Assembly: GCA_905235675.1 (NCBI GenBank) | Contig: CAJONC010000012.1 | Location: 1-39,248, forward strand | DNA from: an uncultured Bacteroidales bacterium | GTDB taxonomy: Bacteria > Bacteroidota > Bacteroidia > Bacteroidales > UBA932 | Length of the DNA stretch: 39,248 nucleotides | Direction: 5' to 3' | Part shown: positions 15,955 through 24,417 of the stretch, in pieces | Layout: each line of letters begins with the position of its first letter | Position numbering within the stretch: position 1 is the first letter of the stretch | The notes under the pieces: generated by a model | Told to the model about the DNA's origin: nothing | Database searches by the model: none | The model's input: the letters and a program-made list of their open reading frames with translations, nothing else | Translations under genes and position numbers: made by a program

Positions 15955-17280
15955 TTATTCTTTTCCTGCGGATACAATGGCGTCGTATTTCTCGTACTTG
16001 GCGAGATACTCGGGTTCTTCGCGGAAGCGGAAAGCCGCATTCTTGATATATTCCGCGACAGTGAGCTTCACGCCCTCGTCGGTGGAAACCTCATAAGCCT
16101 TCTCGAAAGGCTCGATGCAGTCCTTCAGGGCTTTCTGGAACTCCTCCACAAGGGCGAAGTACTTATTGTCGTCGTACTCGTTGGAAGCCTTTTCGGAGAT
16201 GTCGGCAGCGCGGTTGTAGAGATAAATTCCCTTTCCGATATATCCATAAGGATAGGTAGGATCTATCTCGGTGCACTTGTCATACGCTGCGAAAGCCTGC
16301 TCGACCTGGGGAGGATCCATCTTGAGACGGATGTCACCCTCGACATACCAGAGCGAAGCGTTGTTGGGTTCGTTCTGCTTTGCAACGTCGAGAAGTTCGA
16401 AAAGCCTGTCGGTGTTGCCGCCCTCGGTGTTGTAGGCATTGATGAGGCCGATGAGAATGCTCTGGCTGCGGGGATAGGAAACAAAGCCGTCTTCAAGAAT
16501 CTTCACAGATTTCTCCTTGTCGCCTTCCTGCTCATAAATGGCCGCAAGACGGGCGAATACATCTCCGTCATCGCCGAAATATCTGTATTCTATGCACTCT
16601 TCGAACATCTCCTTCGCCTTTTCATTGTTGCCTGCGATTGCAGCGGTAAGTCCGGCATTGTACACCGAACTTGTATCTATGGCATCATAAGGCTTCATCT
16701 TGGAGACTTCCGCACTCTTCTCGAAAAGTTCGGAAGACTTGGCATAGTCGCCGAGCTGGTAAGCGCTCACTGCATCACCTGCATAGAGGGTGGCGATATT
16801 CTTGATGGCCTCGGAAATGTCTTTGGTCTTCTTGCCCTTGACATCGAGTTCGGCAGCCTTTTCATAAGCTTCGGCGGCAAGACCGAGAGCATCGTCATAA
16901 GCAGGTTTGGTAACGACTATCATCGCCACGCTGCCGTTGGCTCCGATATAATAATCGGCAGTCTCGTAATGCTGTACCCTGTAAGGGAATCCGCCGAGTT
17001 CGACATCTTCCTCGGAGGAAGGCTTGACATTGCCCATGAGGAGGGCGAGTTCAGCTGTCGGAGTACCGACGAAACCGTTGCCCTGGGCGGCGGTATATGT
17101 ATCGACATAAGCCTTGCCAAGCTTGATCCAAGTGGCGAAATTCGCAGCCTTCTTGGCATCCTGGCTGGCAGTCAAAGCAGATTCAGCCTGCTTTTTGGCG
17201 GCCTGTACGGCCTTCTCGGTCTGGGCGTTCGCTACCTGAAGCGAAGCCAACATTGCAAGGACCAGCAAAATCTTTTTCAT
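15955..17280 (-). CDS. Exported TPR-repeat protein
   Basis: The 441-residue protein begins with a Sec signal peptide (about 1-20, ending ANAQ). The rest is helical with several tetratricopeptide-like repeats, for example AYEKAAELDVKGKK (about 137-150), YAKSSELFEKSAEVSK (about 185-200), EKAKEMFEECIEYRYFG, EKSVKILEDGFVSYPRSQ, and a late repeat with AYDKCTEIDPTYPYGYIGKG. TPR proteins scaffold protein complexes, here in the periplasm or outer membrane. Similar proteins are common in Bacteroidota; a specific partner cannot be named. It is 19 nt downstream of gyrA and directly upstream of the CapA-like gene. Confidence 0.85.
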   Translation of the reverse strand: MKKILLVLAMLASLQVANAQTEKAVQAAKKQAESALTASQDAKKAANFATWIKLGKAYVDTYTAAQGNGFVGTPTAELALLMGNVKPSSEEDVELGGFPYRVQHYETADYYIGANGSVAMIVVTKPAYDDALGLAAEAYEKAAELDVKGKKTKDISEAIKNIATLYAGDAVSAYQLGDYAKSSELFEKSAEVSKMKPYDAIDTSSVYNAGLTAAIAGNNEKAKEMFEECIEYRYFGDDGDVFARLAAIYEQEGDKEKSVKILEDGFVSYPRSQSILIGLINAYNTEGGNTDRLFELLDVAKQNEPNNASLWYVEGDIRLKMDPPQVEQAFAAYDKCTEIDPTYPYGYIGKGIYLYNRAADISEKASNEYDDNKYFALVEEFQKALKDCIEPFEKAYEVSTDEGVKLTVAEYIKNAAFRFREEPEYLAKYEKYDAIVSAGKE

Positions 17281-17299
17281 AACAATATTTTAAATTAGA

Positions 17300-19855
17300 T
17301 TATTCGTTTTTAATGTCTTCAGAAGCAGTTTCTGCACTTTCCGTGCCAGTATTTTCTTCTTCGGGGGCGTCTTCGCTCTTCGCCACCACCGAAACCGCCG
17401 AGATGGCGTCGCCCTCGCGCAGGCTTATCAGCTTGACTCCCTGGGTGGCACGGCCCGCCACGCGGGTGTCGGAAACCGCCATGCGTATGGTAAGCCCTGA
17501 ACGGTTGATAATCATAAGGTCGTCGTTCTCGGTAACGTTCTTGATGGCTACCAGGCTGCCTGTCTTGTCGGTAATGCTGATGGTCTTGACACCCTTGGTT
17601 CCGCGGGCGGTAAGCCTGTAGTCTTCGGGGTCGGAACGCTTTCCGAATCCGTGCTCGCTCACTACCATGATGGTCTGTTCCGAAGCGTTCTCCCTGTTGG
17701 GATCATAAGTGAGAACGCCGATAACTTCGTCATCTTCAGCCAGTTTGATACCACGCACGCCGGAAGCCGCCCTGCCCATGTCGCGCAGTGCAGTCTCGCG
17801 GAAGCGTACGCAGTAACCCTTGCGGCCCGCTATCATGATGTCCTCGTTGCCATTGGTGAGCACCGCGTCGAGCAGTTCGTCGCCTTCGCGTATGGTGAGC
17901 GCCTTTATGCCTTTGTTGCGGCTGCGCTTGTTCGAGTAGTCTTCCAGGCTCGTCTTCTTGATGACGCCTTTCTTGGTGACAAGGGTGACGAAATGGTTCT
18001 GCACATATTCCGTATCCTCAATCCTGGCGGCGTTCAGATATGTGCGGATGCTGTCGTCGGAATCAATCGCAAGCAGGTTCTGCACGGCACGGCCCTTGGA
18101 TGCGCGCACGCCCTCGGGCAGTTCGTAGACCTTGAGCCTGTAGCACATGCCTTTCTGGGTGAAGAAGAGCATGGTGGAGTGCATGTTGGCCACATAAATA
18201 TGCTCTATGAAGTCTTCATCGCGCGTGGAACCGCCCTTCTTGCCTACACCGCCGCGGGCCTGGGTACGGAACTCGGTGAGCGCGGTGCGCTTGATGTAGC
18301 CGAGGTGCGAAATGGTAATTACCACGTCTTCGTCGGCATAGAAGTCCTCGGGGTTGAATTCGTCGGCGCTGAAGGTAATCTCGCTGCGGCGGGCGTCGCC
18401 GTACTTGGCCTTCATCTCCGCGCATTCGTCCTTGACTATCTGAAGCTGGAGAGCCTCGCTGCCGAGAATCTCGATGCAGCGGGCGATGAACTTCTCGAGT
18501 TCGTCGTATTCCGCCTGAAGCTTTTCGCGTTCCAGTCCGGTGAGCTGGCGCAGACGCATCTCCACGATTGCCTGGGCCTGGGCTTCGGTGAAACCGAACT
18601 TGGTGATGAGCCCTTCGCGGGCCTCGTCGACGTTTTTGGAGGCGCGGATGTGGGCGATTATCTCGTCTATAATGTCTATCGCCTTGAGCAGGCCTTCGAG
18701 TATGTGGGCCCTCTTCTGGGCCTTGTCGAGTTCGAACTTTGTGCGGCGCACCACGACTTCATGACGGAAATCCACGAAGTTGGCGATGATTTCCTTGAGG
18801 GTGAGGGTGCGCGGACGCCCGTTCACGAGGGCCACGTTGTTGATGGCGAAGCTCGACTGGAGAGGCGTATACTTGAAGAGGGTGTTCAGCACCACGTTGG
18901 TGTTGGCCCCCTGCTTTACGCGGAAGATTACACGTACGCCCTCGCGGGACGATTCGTCGTTCATGTAGGAGATTCCCTCTATCTTCTTGTCCTCCACCAT
19001 CTGGGCTATTCGCTCCAGCATCTCCTTCTTGTTCACCATGTAGGGGATTTCGGTCACCACAATGGTTTCCTGACCGCGGTCGTTCACCTCGATTTCGGTC
19101 TTGGAACGGACCACTACCTTGCCCCTGCCGGTGGTATAGGCGTCGATGATGCCCTGGCGCCCCATGATGATGCCTCCCGTAGGGAAGTCGGGGCCCTTGA
19201 TGTGCTCCATCAGCCCTTCCACGTCGATGTCGGGGTTGTCGATGTATGCGCAGATGGCATCGCAGCATTCGCCGAGATTGTGGGGCGCCATGTTGGTAGC
19301 CATACCCACGGCGATACCGGACGACCCGTTCAGCAGAAGCAGCGGCAGCTTGGTGGGAAGCACCGTCGGCTCCTCTATGGAGTCGTCGAAGTTAAGCGTC
19401 ATGTCGACGGTATTCTTTTCAAGGTCGCCGAGCACGTCTTCCGACATTTTCTCAAGCTTGGCCTCGGTGTAACGCATTGCCGCTACGGGGTCGCCGTCCA
19501 TGCTGCCGAAGTTGCCCTGGCCCTTGACCAGAGGATAGCGCTGGTTCCAGGGTTGCGCCAGCCTTGCCATGGCATCGTACACGGAGCTGTCGCCGTGCGG
19601 GTGGAACTTACCCAGCACCTCACCTACGATACGTGCGGATTTCTTGGTCTGCCCGCCATAGGAAAGGCCAAGGCCGTCCATTCCGAAAAGTACCCTGCGC
19701 TGCACGGGTTTCAGGCCGTCACGCACATCGGGCAGAGCACGCGACACTATCACCGACATGGAATAGTCGATGTATGCGCTCCTCATTTCGTGGTCAATCT
19801 CAACCGGTTCGATATAGCCGTGATTGACCTCTGCGATATTTCCCTCCTTATCCAT
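17300..19855 (-). CDS. gyrA: DNA gyrase subunit A
   Basis: GyrA is the DNA-cleaving subunit of gyrase, which introduces negative supercoils with GyrB and ATP. The 851-residue length is typical. The catalytic Tyr is in AAMRYTEAK at residue 129. The quinolone-determining region [10 protein letters not shown] keeps Ser90 and Asp94, the equivalents of E. coli Ser83 and Asp87, so no common resistance change is present. The C-terminal pinwheel domain (about 510-815) carries a diverged GyrA box [11 protein letters not shown], which favours GyrA over ParC. The tail is acidic (about 825-851). It leads the minus-strand unit and is divergent from the ClpN gene. Confidence 0.97.
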   Translation of the reverse strand: MDKEGNIAEVNHGYIEPVEIDHEMRSAYIDYSMSVIVSRALPDVRDGLKPVQRRVLFGMDGLGLSYGGQTKKSARIVGEVLGKFHPHGDSSVYDAMARLAQPWNQRYPLVKGQGNFGSMDGDPVAAMRYTEAKLEKMSEDVLGDLEKNTVDMTLNFDDSIEEPTVLPTKLPLLLLNGSSGIAVGMATNMAPHNLGECCDAICAYIDNPDIDVEGLMEHIKGPDFPTGGIIMGRQGIIDAYTTGRGKVVVRSKTEIEVNDRGQETIVVTEIPYMVNKKEMLERIAQMVEDKKIEGISYMNDESSREGVRVIFRVKQGANTNVVLNTLFKYTPLQSSFAINNVALVNGRPRTLTLKEIIANFVDFRHEVVVRRTKFELDKAQKRAHILEGLLKAIDIIDEIIAHIRASKNVDEAREGLITKFGFTEAQAQAIVEMRLRQLTGLEREKLQAEYDELEKFIARCIEILGSEALQLQIVKDECAEMKAKYGDARRSEITFSADEFNPEDFYADEDVVITISHLGYIKRTALTEFRTQARGGVGKKGGSTRDEDFIEHIYVANMHSTMLFFTQKGMCYRLKVYELPEGVRASKGRAVQNLLAIDSDDSIRTYLNAARIEDTEYVQNHFVTLVTKKGVIKKTSLEDYSNKRSRNKGIKALTIREGDELLDAVLTNGNEDIMIAGRKGYCVRFRETALRDMGRAASGVRGIKLAEDDEVIGVLTYDPNRENASEQTIMVVSEHGFGKRSDPEDYRLTARGTKGVKTISITDKTGSLVAIKNVTENDDLMIINRSGLTIRMAVSDTRVAGRATQGVKLISLREGDAISAVSVVAKSEDAPEEENTGTESAETASEDIKNE

Positions 19856-19890
19856 AAAAAGTATTAAATTTCCATTTGTATATAAGTATG

Positions 19891-19898
19891 CAAATTTA
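19891..19898 (-). promoter_or_regulatory. -7 box of gyrA
   Basis: On the minus strand TAAATTTG matches TAnnTTTG exactly and leaves about 30 nt of leader before the gyrA start. No clear -33 TTTG is seen at normal spacing. Confidence 0.5.
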
Positions 19899-19921
19899 AC
19901 AAAATAATTCGATTAATTTAT

Positions 19922-19929
19922 TACTTTTG
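19922..19929 (+). promoter_or_regulatory. -7 box of the ClpN-esterase unit
   Basis: TACTTTTG matches TAnnTTTG, 23 nt before the ATG at 19953. It is divergent from the gyrA promoter, with only about 23 nt between the two boxes. Confidence 0.5.
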
Positions 19930-19952
19930 CAAGTAATTATTACCCTTACGGA

Positions 19953-20462
19953 ATGAAGATTTCGACAGAATTCGATACTATAGTAGGATTTGCCCGCGAA
20001 GAGGCGATGCGCACCGGCAGTTACAGCATAGAAGCGGACCATCTGTTGCTCGGAATACTGCGCCACAGGGACAACGAAGCGGTGGAAATGCTCAGGGACC
20101 AGGGGCTGGATCCCGATGAAATGAAGCGCAGGGTGGACTCCCTCGTTTTCCACGAACACTGCATCCCCTTCGACGACGAAGACAGCATACGCCTCGGTCG
20201 CGACGGCAGTTCCGCGGTGAATCTCGCCATCGCCGAAGCCATGTCCGAAGGATCGGAGCAGGCAGGAGCCCTGCACCTCCTGAAAGCAATATACAAGCAG
20301 GGCGGCAGCGTTTCGTCGGATTATCTCCACAGCAAGGGTTTCATGCCTTCCGGACAAAAGGCGCCTAAGAAGGAAAGGGCGGAGGCCACTGCGGCTCCCA
20401 GCCCCGAACTTCTCGGAAAACTGCTGTCCACCATACGTATCAACACCAAAATAGTCAGCTGA
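19953..20462 (+). CDS. Stand-alone Clp N-domain protein
   Basis: The 169-residue protein consists of a Clp N-terminal double repeat (about residues 1-140). The first repeat has FAREEAMRTGSYSIEADHLLLGILRH-type sequence, the normal start of a ClpC/ClpA N-domain. The second has SSAVNLAIAEAMSEGSEQAGALHLLKAI. A short, lysine- and alanine-rich linker and a C-terminal helix follow. No AAA+ module is present, so it cannot unfold proteins alone. In ClpC/ClpA this domain binds adaptors and substrates, so a stand-alone copy might act as a decoy, adaptor or anti-adaptor. It ends in TGATG, a 1-nt overlap with the esterase gene. Confidence 0.85.
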   Translation: MKISTEFDTIVGFAREEAMRTGSYSIEADHLLLGILRHRDNEAVEMLRDQGLDPDEMKRRVDSLVFHEHCIPFDDEDSIRLGRDGSSAVNLAIAEAMSEGSEQAGALHLLKAIYKQGGSVSSDYLHSKGFMPSGQKAPKKERAEATAAPSPELLGKLLSTIRINTKIVS

Positions 20463-21397
20463 TGAAAAGAACCCTGACACTTGCAGCGCTGCTGCTGCTG
20501 TGCGCCCTTGCGTGCCATGCGCAGAAGCGCGCCGCCTTCGTACTCGAACCGGACGCGGAATTCCTGTTCGCCCAGCGCGACACCTGCGACCTTTACATGA
20601 GCGTCTATGAGCCTTCAGGGGACTTTGAAAAGGCCAGGGCCACCGTACTGTTCTCTTTCGGCGGCGGATTCATAATGGGGAGCCGCAATGCGGAAGCATA
20701 TCTTCCCTGGTTCAAGCGCCTCGGCGAAGACGGTTTCCGTGTGATTACTATAGATTACAGGCTGGCGCTGAAAGGCAAGGATGTTTCCGGCGTCAAAGCC
20801 ATAAACATGATTCACGAAGCAGTGGAAGTGGGTGTCGAGGATTTATATGAGGCCACCGGCTACATTCTGCAGAACGCCGAAGCCCTCGGGGTGGAGCCCG
20901 ACAGGATAGTGCTTGCAGGCTCATCCGCCGGAGCCATAATCTCCCTCCAGGCCGAATGGCATCTCTGCAACCGCAGCAAAGAGGCGCAGGCTCTCCCCGA
21001 AGATTTCCGCTACGCAGGAGTCATGTCCTTCGCAGGAGCCATCTTCTCTCAGGAAGGGAAACCTTCCTTCAAAAGGGAACCCTCCCCGGTTCTTTTCTTC
21101 CACGGCACCAAGGACAAAGTGGTGAATTACAACAAGATCAGGGCTATCAAGAACTGGTTCACAGGGTCGGCCACGCTCAGCGACATCTTCGCCAAACGCG
21201 GCTACAACTACAACATCTACCGCTTCCTCGGCAACCAGCACGAAATCGCCTCCTGCTTCCTGCAGACCTACGACGAGCAAATGCGCTTCCTCGAATGCAA
21301 CGTGCTCGGAAAACAGAAAAGGATCGTCGACGCAACGGTCAGCGACCCTTCCATAAAGGTTTTTGATTTCAACCTGAAGAAGCTCTACTCCAACTAA
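20462..21397 (+). CDS. Secreted alpha/beta-hydrolase (esterase-like)
   Basis: The 311-residue protein has a signal peptide (about 1-20, ending CHAQ) and an alpha/beta-hydrolase fold. The oxyanion stretch FSFGGGFIMGS (near 62-72) resembles the HGGG motif with Phe in place of His. The nucleophile elbow is LAGSSAGAI (Ser near residue 157). A likely catalytic Asp is in FFHGTKDKVV (near 217-226) and the His in LGNQHEIA (near 260). It is probably an esterase or peptidase-like hydrolase acting in the periplasm; the substrate is unknown. It is coupled to the ClpN gene, and its stop overlaps that of the opposing phosphorylase gene by 4 nt. Confidence 0.85.
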   Translation: MKRTLTLAALLLLCALACHAQKRAAFVLEPDAEFLFAQRDTCDLYMSVYEPSGDFEKARATVLFSFGGGFIMGSRNAEAYLPWFKRLGEDGFRVITIDYRLALKGKDVSGVKAINMIHEAVEVGVEDLYEATGYILQNAEALGVEPDRIVLAGSSAGAIISLQAEWHLCNRSKEAQALPEDFRYAGVMSFAGAIFSQEGKPSFKREPSPVLFFHGTKDKVVNYNKIRAIKNWFTGSATLSDIFAKRGYNYNIYRFLGNQHEIASCFLQTYDEQMRFLECNVLGKQKRIVDATVSDPSIKVFDFNLKKLYSN

Positions 21398-22263
21398 GCG
21401 CTAAGCTTGTCGAGCACCAGTTTCACAAGCTCGTTCACACGCGGTTTGTAGTCGGTGTTCGCATCCTTCAGATAGCGGTGGGCTATTGCACAGCACACCG
21501 TGATGGCGTCGTGCCCGAGTTTGGCCGCCATTCCGGCAAGGGCAGAACTCTCCATTTCGAAGTTGGTGATCTTGTATCCCTTGTATTCGAAGCGCTCGAA
21601 ATCTTCAAGCATATTGGGCATGGCGAGGCCCTGGCGCACCACACGTCCCTGGGGCCCGTAGAAGCCGGATGCGGAAACGGTCATCCCCTTAACCGTGCTG
21701 TCGGCGAAGAGGTCGATCAGACGGTCGGATGCGCGGACGAAGTACGGGTCGGGCAGGTGCCTGTCCCAGTGCACGAATTCCTTGAATGCCTCCTCGAAAT
21801 CGGGGAGGGCGATGCTGTCGCGGCCCTCGTACCAGTTCATGAGTCCGTCGCAGCCCACCGAAATATGGCTGAGGATGAAGGATCCGAGTGGAATTTCAGG
21901 CTGGATGGCGCCACAGGTGCCGATGCGGACAATAGTGAGCGTCCTGTGCTCCGGCCTGAGCTCGCGTGTCTTGAAGTCGATGTTTGCGAGGGCGTCGAGT
22001 TCAGTCATCACTATGTCGATGTTGTCGCAGCCTATGCCATGCGAAAGGGCGGTAATCCTCCTGCCATGGTAAGTACCTGTGGCAAAGGCGAATTCGCGGG
22101 ACTGGCCCTTGGCTTCGATGGTGTCGAAAAGCTTTTCGAACATCTTCACGCGGCCGGGGTCGCCGAAAATCACAACGGTGTCGGCAAGCTCTTCGGGCTT
22201 GATGTGAATGTGGAATGCCGATCCGTCGGCATTTATTATAAGTTCTGATTCAGGAATTTTCAT
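21394..22263 (-). CDS. Nucleoside phosphorylase, uridine phosphorylase-like
   Basis: The 289-residue protein belongs to the NP-I (PNP/UDP) family, which splits nucleosides with phosphate in salvage. The phosphate-binding motif is VIFGDPGRVKM (near 30-40), the RIGTCGAIQPEIPLGSF segment (near 112-128) is the family core, and KITNFEMESSALAGMAA (near 232-248) carries the ribose-binding Met-Glu pair. This arrangement is closest to uridine phosphorylases, but the base specificity is not proven. It is the last gene of the prfA-LytTR-DUF4293 unit, 8 nt after the DUF4293 gene. Confidence 0.88.
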   Translation of the reverse strand: MKIPESELIINADGSAFHIHIKPEELADTVVIFGDPGRVKMFEKLFDTIEAKGQSREFAFATGTYHGRRITALSHGIGCDNIDIVMTELDALANIDFKTRELRPEHRTLTIVRIGTCGAIQPEIPLGSFILSHISVGCDGLMNWYEGRDSIALPDFEEAFKEFVHWDRHLPDPYFVRASDRLIDLFADSTVKGMTVSASGFYGPQGRVVRQGLAMPNMLEDFERFEYKGYKITNFEMESSALAGMAAKLGHDAITVCCAIAHRYLKDANTDYKPRVNELVKLVLDKLSA

Positions 22264-22271
22264 GGCTGATA

Positions 22272-22643
22272 TTATTTTTTTCCGGAAGAGCGCAGACGGT
22301 TGGCGCTGCGTACCAGAAGTTCGTCGGAAATAATGCCCCGCGCTGCAAGGAAGTCGAAAATAGCCGCGACTATGGGGAACACGAAAGTAATGCGGGTTGC
22401 GGGATGGGGGTCAGTGAGGAAATACACCGTCGCCATCCATATCTGGAGCCCCACCAGCAGCAGGGCGGCAAGGTTGGAGAGACGCAGCTGCAACGCCCTT
22501 GACTTGAAGCAGACTATTGCCAGCAGCTGGGCGGCGAGCGCTATGCCCACCAGGATAAGATAAACCCCGTAGGGTTCAAACAGCATAGCAGCCAGAAGTC
22601 CGGATGCTATCAAAAGATACAAAGTCTGTATTCTCTGCCACAT
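22272..22643 (-). CDS. DUF4293 membrane protein
   Basis: The 123-residue protein has four predicted membrane helices (about 5-22, 27-45, 50-66 and 78-100) and starts MWQRIQTLYLLIASGLL, the characteristic opening of the Bacteroidota DUF4293 family. The C-terminus is cytoplasmic and basic, ending RLRSSGKK. Function is unknown. It lies 3 nt after the LytTR gene and 8 nt before the phosphorylase gene, so it is inside one operon. Confidence 0.85.
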   Translation of the reverse strand: MWQRIQTLYLLIASGLLAAMLFEPYGVYLILVGIALAAQLLAIVCFKSRALQLRLSNLAALLLVGLQIWMATVYFLTDPHPATRITFVFPIVAAIFDFLAARGIISDELLVRSANRLRSSGKK

Positions 22644-22646
22644 GTT

Positions 22647-23294
22647 TTAACGGGAATTGAAACGTGAAAGCACATTCTGCTCGTAGGTCCTGGACACGGG
22701 TATCTCGGGCAGGCCGGATGCGTCAAGTTCCATGACATATCCGTCCTTGTCCTTGCGGAGCACCTGTACTTTGGATATGTTTATTATGTATTTTCGATGG
22801 CAACGCACCAGTTCGCTGCCCGAGAAACTGTCCTCCACCGTCTTCAGGCGGCAGCGGAGCATATACTGGCGCATGGCCCCGGCATGGTCCTCATACCATA
22901 CTTTGATGTAATTGTCATCCGACTCGAAGAGCCAGATGCTCCTCTGCCTCAGGCTGAGCTTCATGTTGCCCTCGTTGTCGAAAAGGGTTATAATCTTCTC
23001 GTCCGCCTGAGGAGTGAGGGTGTCGCTCACCACCGTTCCCATGTTGGTAAGGCGCAGAGTCTCGTCTTCTTCCTTCTTCTTCAGCAGGATACGTACCGCA
23101 TTCACTGCGGACACCGCCATCGAGGCTACCAGAAGCACGTAAGCTATCCTTGTCAGGGAATCACTTTTAACCAGATGCCAGATATCTCCGGAGAGACTGC
23201 TGAAAAGCAGGACTGCAAGCGATACGGCGGCCACGAGCGCCGCCGCAACCAGACCGGAGATTTCCGGCATCTTCCGTATCTGCTTTTCGTTCAT
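22647..23294 (-). CDS. Membrane-anchored LytTR transcription regulator
   Basis: The 215-residue protein has two hydrophobic helices in the N-terminal part (about 13-33 and 46-66) and a C-terminal LytTR DNA-binding domain (about 105-212). The domain is shown by WLFESDDNYIKVWYED, the FSGSELVRCHRKYIINISKV segment, and the end IPVSRTYEQNVLSRF. There is no receiver domain, so it is not a usual two-component partner; control must come through the membrane part or a partner protein. It is 6 nt downstream of prfA. The target genes are not visible. Confidence 0.88.
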   Translation of the reverse strand: MNEKQIRKMPEISGLVAAALVAAVSLAVLLFSSLSGDIWHLVKSDSLTRIAYVLLVASMAVSAVNAVRILLKKKEEDETLRLTNMGTVVSDTLTPQADEKIITLFDNEGNMKLSLRQRSIWLFESDDNYIKVWYEDHAGAMRQYMLRCRLKTVEDSFSGSELVRCHRKYIINISKVQVLRKDKDGYVMELDASGLPEIPVSRTYEQNVLSRFNSR

Positions 23295-23300
23295 CTGTCC

Positions 23301-24395
23301 TTACTGCTGCTCCCCTGCTTCCTTCAGGCGCTCCGCGTTCTCGGCTATCTGCAGCTGGTCTATGCATTCCTGGATGTCGCCGTCCATGAATGCGGAGAGA
23401 TTGTACATCGTCCAGTTGATGCGATGGTCGGTAACGCGCGACTGGGGGTAGTTGTAGGTGCGTATCTTAGCGGAACGGTCGCCGGTGGAGACCATGGTCT
23501 TGCGCTTGGCGGCGATTCCGTCGAGATATTTCTGGTGCTCCATGTTGTAGAGACGGGTGCGGAGCTCCTCCATGGCACGCTCCGCATTCTTGATCTGCGA
23601 GCGCTCCTCCTGGCATTGCACCACTATTCCGGAGGGGATGTGGGTGAGGCGCACGGCGGAATAGGTGGTATTGACGCCCTGTCCTCCGGGGCCGGAGGCG
23701 CAGAAGAGGTCCTTGCGGATGTCGGCGGGATTGATCTCGATATCGAACTCCCCTGCCTCGGGAAATACCGCCACGGACGCCGCGGAAGTCTGGATGCGGC
23801 CCTGGGCCTCGGTCTGGGGAACGCGCTGCACACGGTGCACGCCGGATTCATACTTCATCACGCCATATACTCCGTCACTTCCCGAAAGCTTGAACACCAC
23901 CTGCTTGAAACCTCCCGAGGTGCCGGGAGTCTGGTCGGTGACCTCCAGCTTCCATCCCTTGGACTCCGCAAAGTGCTGATACATGCGGAAAAGGTCGCCT
24001 GCGAAGATGGCGGCTTCGTCGCCGCCGGTGCCTCCGCGTATTTCCACAAGCGCGTTCTTGCCGTCATCGGGATCTGCCGGTATCAGCAACAATTTGATAT
24101 TCTGCTCGATATCGGGTATCTGCGACTCTATTTCGTTGATTTCCTCACGTGCCAGTTCCTTGAGCTCTGCATCGCTCTCGGTCATCAGCATATCTTTCGC
24201 CGAAGCCAGATTCTCCAGCTTCTTCTTGTAGTCCAGCCCCGCCTTGATGATGGGTTCCAATTCTTTATAGTCCTTGTTCAGCTGCACGAACTTCTTCATG
24301 TCCGACATCACATCGGGGCTTGCGAGCTGCTCCTGAAGCGATGCGAACTTGTCCTGCAGCGAGAGAACCTTTTCCAGTAATTTGCTGTCTGCCAT
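23301..24395 (-). CDS. prfA: Peptide chain release factor 1
   Basis: RF1 ends translation at UAA and UAG. The 364-residue length is typical. The GGQ motif is in [19 protein letters not shown] (near 230-248), which drives peptidyl-tRNA hydrolysis. The following VQCQEERSQ and [22 protein letters not shown] stretches are conserved. The ATG at 24395 is chosen over an in-frame TTG at 24404, which lies within the promoter box. The transcript would be nearly leaderless. It leads the prfA-LytTR-DUF4293-phosphorylase unit. prmC is not next to it. Confidence 0.97.
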   Translation of the reverse strand: MADSKLLEKVLSLQDKFASLQEQLASPDVMSDMKKFVQLNKDYKELEPIIKAGLDYKKKLENLASAKDMLMTESDAELKELAREEINEIESQIPDIEQNIKLLLIPADPDDGKNALVEIRGGTGGDEAAIFAGDLFRMYQHFAESKGWKLEVTDQTPGTSGGFKQVVFKLSGSDGVYGVMKYESGVHRVQRVPQTEAQGRIQTSAASVAVFPEAGEFDIEINPADIRKDLFCASGPGGQGVNTTYSAVRLTHIPSGIVVQCQEERSQIKNAERAMEELRTRLYNMEHQKYLDGIAAKRKTMVSTGDRSAKIRTYNYPQSRVTDHRINWTMYNLSAFMDGDIQECIDQLQIAENAERLKEAGEQQ

Positions 24396-24401
24396 AGTTT
24401 G

Positions 24402-24409
24402 CAAATATA
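24402..24409 (-). promoter_or_regulatory. -7 box of prfA, leaderless layout
   Basis: On the minus strand TATATTTG matches TAnnTTTG and is 6 nt from the prfA ATG. It sits in the 22-nt gap between the CoA-transferase stop and prfA. A good -33 TTTG is not seen. Confidence 0.55.
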
Positions 24410-24417
24410 ACTCTTTT

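Noticed and set aside
17300..19855. Possibility that the type II topoisomerase subunit is ParC.
   Set aside because: A GyrA-box-like [11 protein letters not shown] and a full six-blade-sized C-terminal domain favour GyrA.
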